DNA from: JAMHWF01 sp964371405 | Lineage (GTDB): Bacteria; Pseudomonadota; Gammaproteobacteria; Burkholderiales; Burkholderiaceae_C | Direction: 5' to 3' | Length of the DNA: 64,000 bases | NCBI GenBank assembly: GCA_964371405.1 | Contig: CAYJLV010000001.1 | Location: 283,212-347,211 of the forward strand | Shown: piece by piece, positions 60,165 through 64,000 of the stretch | Position numbering within the stretch: position 1 is the stretch's first letter | How the letters are laid out: each line of letters opens with the position of its first letter | Translations under genes and position numbers: made by a program | Notes under the pieces: model-generated | Told to the model about the DNA's origin: nothing | Seen by the model: only the letters and a program-made list of their open reading frames with translations | Database searches by the model: none

Positions 60165-60879
60165 GCTCGTTCGCCCGGATCGCGTCCGGATATCCCGATG
60201 CGAGGACACTGCCCGCGACAAGTACCGTCAGACGGTCAGCGAGCCGGAAGACCGTGTCCATATCGTGCTCAACCAGCAACATCGTCAGTTGCCCCTTGAG
60301 CGACAGCAGCAGGTCAGTCATCGTGCGCGACTCATCGCTGCTCATGCCCGCCATCGGCTCGTCGAGCAAGAGCAATCTGGGCTTCAACGCAAGCGCCATC
60401 GCGACCTCCAACTGGCGGTGCTCACCGTGCGCCATGTCTCCAGCGATCACCCCCATGCGATGCTCAAGTCCGACCCGCATCAGGATTGACGATGCGGCTT
60501 CGGCCGCGCGACTGTCTCGGTCTGCTCGCTGCCAGAAGCGAAAGCTGTGGCCTTGTGTGGAACGGACAGCGAGCGCCACGTTCTCCAGCGCGTTGAACTC
60601 CGGGAAGACCGAGGTGATCTGGAACGACCTTGCCATGCCGAGTTCGACACGCCTTTCGCGAGGCAGGCGTCGAATGCTCCGACCGCGGAACACAATCTCT
60701 CCCGAGTCCGACTCGATTTCGCCGAACAATTGACCGATGAGGGTCGTCTTGCCTGCTCCGTTCGGGCCGATCAGCGCGTGGCATTCGCCCTCTGCTACGT
60801 CGAAGCTCAGGCAGTCGGTCACGCGTAGCGCGCCATAGGACTTGCACAAGGCACGGACGGAGAGGATTTGCTCAGCCAC
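60118..60879 (-). CDS. livG: LIV-type ABC transporter ATPase, LivG-like (GTG start)
   Basis: 253 residues from GTG 60879. Walker A is GPNGAGKT; the signature is the LivG-type degenerate form (MAHGEHRQLEVAMAL); Walker B is LLLLDEPMAGM. The longer frame upstream lies within livM and is not coding, so the GTG overlapping the end of livM is the likely start. Confidence 0.87.
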   Translation of the reverse strand: MAEQILSVRALCKSYGALRVTDCLSFDVAEGECHALIGPNGAGKTTLIGQLFGEIESDSGEIVFRGRSIRRLPRERRVELGMARSFQITSVFPEFNALENVALAVRSTQGHSFRFWQRADRDSRAAEAASSILMRVGLEHRMGVIAGDMAHGEHRQLEVAMALALKPRLLLLDEPMAGMSSDESRTMTDLLLSLKGQLTMLLVEHDMDTVFRLADRLTVLVAGSVLASGYPDAIRANEHVRRAYLGDNHLVAA

Positions 60880-61864
60880 GGAGCGCCGCCTTGCTTCCGA
60901 CGAGGAGGCCCCACAGCCCACGGCGCGCGAACAGGACGGCGACGAGAAGGACGGGGCCCAGGATGATCTGCCAGTGTTCCGTGATCTCGATAAGCATCTC
61001 CTCGAGCAACAACAGCGCTGCAGCGCCGAGCACGGCACCGCGCAGCGTGCCCTTGCCACCCAGGATGACGATTACCAGAACCTCTGCAGATCGGGTCCAG
61101 GTCATCAGGTCCGGGTTCACGTACCTTGCGTGGTTGACGCTCAGCGTGCCGGCAAGCGCGGCCCCGCACGCCGCGATCACGAACGCGACGAGCTGATACC
61201 AGTAGGTTCGATATCCGAGCGAACGCGCTCTGGACTGGTTCTGACGCGCGGCCTGCAAGACCATGCCGAACCTCGAATTCACGAGCCGGTCGCATAGAAA
61301 CAGATAGGCCGCCAGGCACCCTGCGCAGACGTAGTAGAGGTACGTCGGATTGTCCAGACTGATCCCTGCGAGGCGATAGCGCGAGGCAATCCGCAGACCG
61401 TCGTCGCCGCCGTAGCCCTTCAGCGAAACAAACACAAAGAAGATCATCTGGCCGAACGCCAGGGTGATCATGATGAAATTGAATCCAGTCGTGCGTAGCG
61501 CCAGAGCGCCGAGCGGCAGCGCCAGGACCGCGGCCGCCAGCAACGACATCGGCCAGATGAGGAGAGCATCCGCAGGCAGCGACCAGCCCTGTACTCCGGT
61601 CGCCTCCGACAGGGCATGGTGCGTGAATATGCCGGCCGCGTACGCGCCGACTCCATAGAACGCCGCATGGCCCAGACTCACCAGACCGCCATAGCCAACG
61701 ATCAGATCGAGGCTGACGCCAAGCAACGCGAAGATAACGATCCGCGTGGCGACCGTCATAATGAATGGCTGGTCGGCGATGTGCGCGAAGAGCGGTACGC
61801 TCAAAATCAGCAGCGCGCAGACGAACAGAACTGATTCGTCACGGCGGTAGACCACTGTTTTCAT
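60872..61864 (-). CDS. livM: LIV-type ABC transporter permease, LivM-like
   Basis: A 330-residue membrane protein with about nine helices. GYGGLVSLGHAAFYGVGAYA is the permease signature shared by LivM proteins, and VVILGGKGTLRGAVLGA is the EAA-like loop contacting the ATPases. It lies 4 nt after livH. Solute class: branched-chain amino acids, amides, urea or aromatic acids. Confidence 0.9.
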   Translation of the reverse strand: MKTVVYRRDESVLFVCALLILSVPLFAHIADQPFIMTVATRIVIFALLGVSLDLIVGYGGLVSLGHAAFYGVGAYAAGIFTHHALSEATGVQGWSLPADALLIWPMSLLAAAVLALPLGALALRTTGFNFIMITLAFGQMIFFVFVSLKGYGGDDGLRIASRYRLAGISLDNPTYLYYVCAGCLAAYLFLCDRLVNSRFGMVLQAARQNQSRARSLGYRTYWYQLVAFVIAACGAALAGTLSVNHARYVNPDLMTWTRSAEVLVIVILGGKGTLRGAVLGAAALLLLEEMLIEITEHWQIILGPVLLVAVLFARRGLWGLLVGSKAALRG

Positions 61865-61868
61865 GGCC

Positions 61869-62786
61869 TCAGGTCCTCAGAAACAGCCCCTGGGGACGCC
61901 ATATCAACACGGCCACCAGGACGATGTAGGCGCTCATGGCCGCGAAGGCGCCGCTGATGGAAGCGACCATTGTCGGTTCGAACATCGAAGCCAGAGCCAA
62001 CGGCACGACGCTTCGACCCAGGGCGTCCGTGATGCCGACTAGGACCGACGCCAGCAAGGCACCCTTGACGGAGCCCACTCCGCCGATGACGATGACGACG
62101 AAGGCGAGAATAATGATCTGCTCGCCCATCCCGACTTCAACGGCCTGCTGCGGGGCGACGATCGCGCCCGCGAGCCCCGCCAACGATGCGCTGAGCGCGA
62201 AGATCGCCAGGAAGAGCGCCGAGACGTTGACACCCAGACAGCTGACGACGTCACGATGTGTCGAACCGGCCCGAATCAGCATGCCAAGGCGCGACTTGGC
62301 TATCAGGGCCCAGAGCAGGAGCGCGATAAGGATCCCCACGGCAATGACGACCAGTCGATAGACCGGATAGTTGAGATCTCCGAAGAGATGGACAGAGCCC
62401 GACAAGGCCGCCGGGGGCTCGATTTGAAACGGCTGTCGGCCGAACGCGATGCGCGTGAGTTCGTTGAAGAACAGGATGAGCGCGAAGGTGGCGAGCACCT
62501 GATCCAGGTGATCTCGTCTGTACAGCTTTCTGAAGATCAGGACTTCGAGCAGAAGGCCAATCGACAGGGCCGCCAGCACGGCAGAGAACAGTCCGAGCCA
62601 GAAGAGACCGCTGATCGCGGAAACCGTAGCACCTGTGAACGCCCCCAGCATCACCAGCGTGCCGTGTGTCAGGTTGATGAGGCCCACGATGCCGAATACC
62701 AGCGTGAGTCCGGCGGCAGTAAGGAAGAGCGTGACGCCGGACTGCAGCCCGTTCAGGATTTGTTCCGCGATCAGCGCGTAGTCCAT
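61869..62786 (-). CDS. livH: LIV-type ABC transporter permease, LivH-like
   Basis: A 305-residue membrane protein. LNGLQSGVTLFLTAAGLTLVFG and GLINLTHGTLVMLGAF at the N-terminus and VIGGVGSVKGALLAS near residue 235 are the LivH permease signatures. It pairs with LivM as the channel. The start is 13 nt after the binding-protein stop. Confidence 0.9.
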   Translation of the reverse strand: MDYALIAEQILNGLQSGVTLFLTAAGLTLVFGIVGLINLTHGTLVMLGAFTGATVSAISGLFWLGLFSAVLAALSIGLLLEVLIFRKLYRRDHLDQVLATFALILFFNELTRIAFGRQPFQIEPPAALSGSVHLFGDLNYPVYRLVVIAVGILIALLLWALIAKSRLGMLIRAGSTHRDVVSCLGVNVSALFLAIFALSASLAGLAGAIVAPQQAVEVGMGEQIIILAFVVIVIGGVGSVKGALLASVLVGITDALGRSVVPLALASMFEPTMVASISGAFAAMSAYIVLVAVLIWRPQGLFLRT

Positions 62787-62799
62787 GATCGGCCCGCTG

Positions 62800-64000
62800 C
62801 TACTTCATCAGGCATGAAGCGCCGTACGGATCCTTGTAACTCTTCATGACCACCCGCTGCGTCTTGAACGCCGGCTTGCCGTCGTCGCCCTTGACGACGC
62901 TTCGGACGTACCAATCCTGGATCGGATGGTTGTTGTTGGCGAAGGCGAACGCCCCCCTGACGCTTTCGAATCGCGCGGCCTTCAGCGCTGCGCGAAAGTC
63001 ATCAGCTCTCGACATGTCTCCGTTGACGGCCCGCAATGCACTGGCAATCAGTCGGGCCGTGTCGTAGCCCTGCGCCACGTACGTGGTCGGGGTTCTGGAG
63101 TGCTTCTTCTGGTATGCCGCTACGAACTTCTTGCTGGCTGGATTGTCAAAGTCCCAGTTCCACATCGTCGTCGTCATGATGCTGAGGGAGCGATCTCCAA
63201 GCGTCTCGATGATTCGATCATCGACTGTCATCGGCGAAAACAGCCTGATGTTGGAGAGACCTGACTGGGTCACCTGCTTGATGAAGTTGATGCCCATGCC
63301 TCCGGGCAAAAAGAAAAAGACCGATTCAGGCTTCATGGCGCGGATTTGAGCGATCTCGGCCGCGTAATCGGTCTGACCCAGCTTGGTCAGCACCTCTCCT
63401 ACCACTTCGCCCTTGTACAAGCGCTTGAATCCTGTGATCGCGTCCAAACCGCCGGTGTAGTTGGGAGCGATCAGCGCCACTCGCTTCACGCCGACCTGAT
63501 TCGCCATTTCGCCCGCGACATCGCTCTGCGAACCTGTCTGCCACGAAGCAACGAAGTAATTCGGCATGCAGCCCTTCCCTGCCAGCATTTCGGGGCTTGC
63601 ATTGGCGCTGACGTAGAAAGCGCCCGCCGCGACGGCGTCCGGGACCGCGGCCGCAGCGATGTTCGAGAAGATCAAGCCGGTAAGGATGCGTGCGCCATCC
63701 TTCTGGACCATCCGATCGACAAGCTGCTTTCCTTGATCAGCCTTGGCGGCGTCGTCGGCAACCAGCAATTCGACCGGCACGCCCCCCAGCTTGCCACCCT
63801 CTTCGTCGATGGCGAGTTGGAATCCGTCACGAACGTCCTCGCCTAGGTAGCCGGACGAGGTGGTCAGTGTCGTCACGAGGCCGATCTTTACCGGCGGTGT
63901 CTGTGCGTTCGCCATCTGCGCTGCAACGACAGCCAAGAGACCTAAGGCTACGCTGAACAAGGTCAACTGTACTCTTACCTTATGCGTTATGTAGGTATGA
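62800..64000 (-). CDS. livK: LIV-type ABC transporter substrate-binding protein (5' end probably outside window)
   Basis: A periplasmic type I binding protein: VKIGLVTTLTTSSGYLGEDV, AAKADQGKQLVDRMVQKDGA, PNYTGGLDAITGFKR and VAQGYDTARLIASAL. The signal peptide (VALGLLAVVAAQMANA) cleaves before QTPPVKIG. A TTG at 63966 would leave no positive residue before the hydrophobic core. The frame stays open to 64000 and encodes THKVRVQ just ahead, so the true start is likely beyond the edge. The ligand is presumably the methylated substrate of the neighbouring corrinoid system (inference). Confidence 0.85.
   Translation of the reverse strand, partial: HTYITHKVRVQLTLFSVALGLLAVVAAQMANAQTPPVKIGLVTTLTTSSGYLGEDVRDGFQLAIDEEGGKLGGVPVELLVADDAAKADQGKQLVDRMVQKDGARILTGLIFSNIAAAAVPDAVAAGAFYVSANASPEMLAGKGCMPNYFVASWQTGSQSDVAGEMANQVGVKRVALIAPNYTGGLDAITGFKRLYKGEVVGEVLTKLGQTDYAAEIAQIRAMKPESVFFFLPGGMGINFIKQVTQSGLSNIRLFSPMTVDDRIIETLGDRSLSIMTTTMWNWDFDNPASKKFVAAYQKKHSRTPTTYVAQGYDTARLIASALRAVNGDMSRADDFRAALKAARFESVRGAFAFANNNHPIQDWYVRSVVKGDDGKPAFKTQRVVMKSYKDPYGASCLMK

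Noticed and set aside
1..64000. tRNA genes, CRISPR arrays and complete insertion sequences
   Set aside because: No cloverleaf-like segment, regularly spaced repeat or intact transposase was found on reading either strand. A tRNAscan or ISfinder search could still overturn this.

Overview
The window is 64 kb of high-GC DNA with tightly packed genes. The gene content suggests a proteobacterium, most likely a betaproteobacterium of the Burkholderiales; this is an inference from gene families, since no rRNA or other marker is present. No tRNA, rRNA, CRISPR array, complete insertion sequence or replication origin was recognised.

Region 1 (1-19.9 kb) is a stress and energy-limitation island. It holds a partial fatty acyl-AMP ligase, a zinc alcohol dehydrogenase, eight universal stress protein (USP) genes, a P-type cation ATPase, TerC, TerB-like proteins, a ribosome hibernation factor and a Bax-inhibitor-1 family membrane protein. 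At its centre lies a same-strand run (15.6 to 10.4 kb): small membrane ORF, TerB-like, Crp/Fnr regulator, TerC, USP, SbtA bicarbonate permease, SbtB PII-like protein, USP. FNR-type palindromes (TTGAY-N4-RTCAA) lie in front of several of these genes and also at 39.0 and 41.9 kb. The regulator has the FNR recognition residues but not the Fe-S cysteines.

Region 2 (19.4-25.8 kb) repeats the hpf-yccA pair, now with a frameshifted hpf, and adds zinc-ribbon and TerB-like genes, then DUF3616, YqhA, lipid kinase and phosphoesterase genes.

Region 3 (25.8-35.9 kb) is a cation homeostasis block: an NhaR-like regulator divergent from a CaCA-type Na/Ca exchanger, followed by a complete mrpA(B)CDEFG Na+/H+ antiporter operon. 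A 45-bp element in the NhaR/exchanger promoter recurs in front of a small membrane gene just after mrpG. ExoD and CopD-like genes follow.

Region 4 (35.9-39.0 kb) is a scar. It has a C-terminal integrase remnant, a second integrase broken by one frameshift, and on the opposite strand a well-formed cobalamin riboswitch followed only by the signal-peptide stub of what looks like a TonB-dependent receptor.

Region 5 (39.0-51.5 kb) contains a second P-type ATPase, a DASS transporter, SDR, OsmC, a flavin monooxygenase-like protein, a large BTAD/AAA/TPR regulator, a DUF4242 protein, and a PPOX-nitrilase pair.

Region 6 (51.7-64 kb, all minus strand) looks like a corrinoid-dependent demethylation locus. 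It has a GntR regulator, an amidohydrolase, a pterin methyltransferase, an Fe-S corrinoid activase, a MetH-activation-like protein, a corrinoid protein, a UroD-type methyltransferase, and a complete LIV-type ABC transporter. The simplest model is uptake of a methylated substrate, methyl transfer to the corrinoid protein and then to tetrahydrofolate, with the activase repairing oxidised cobalamin.
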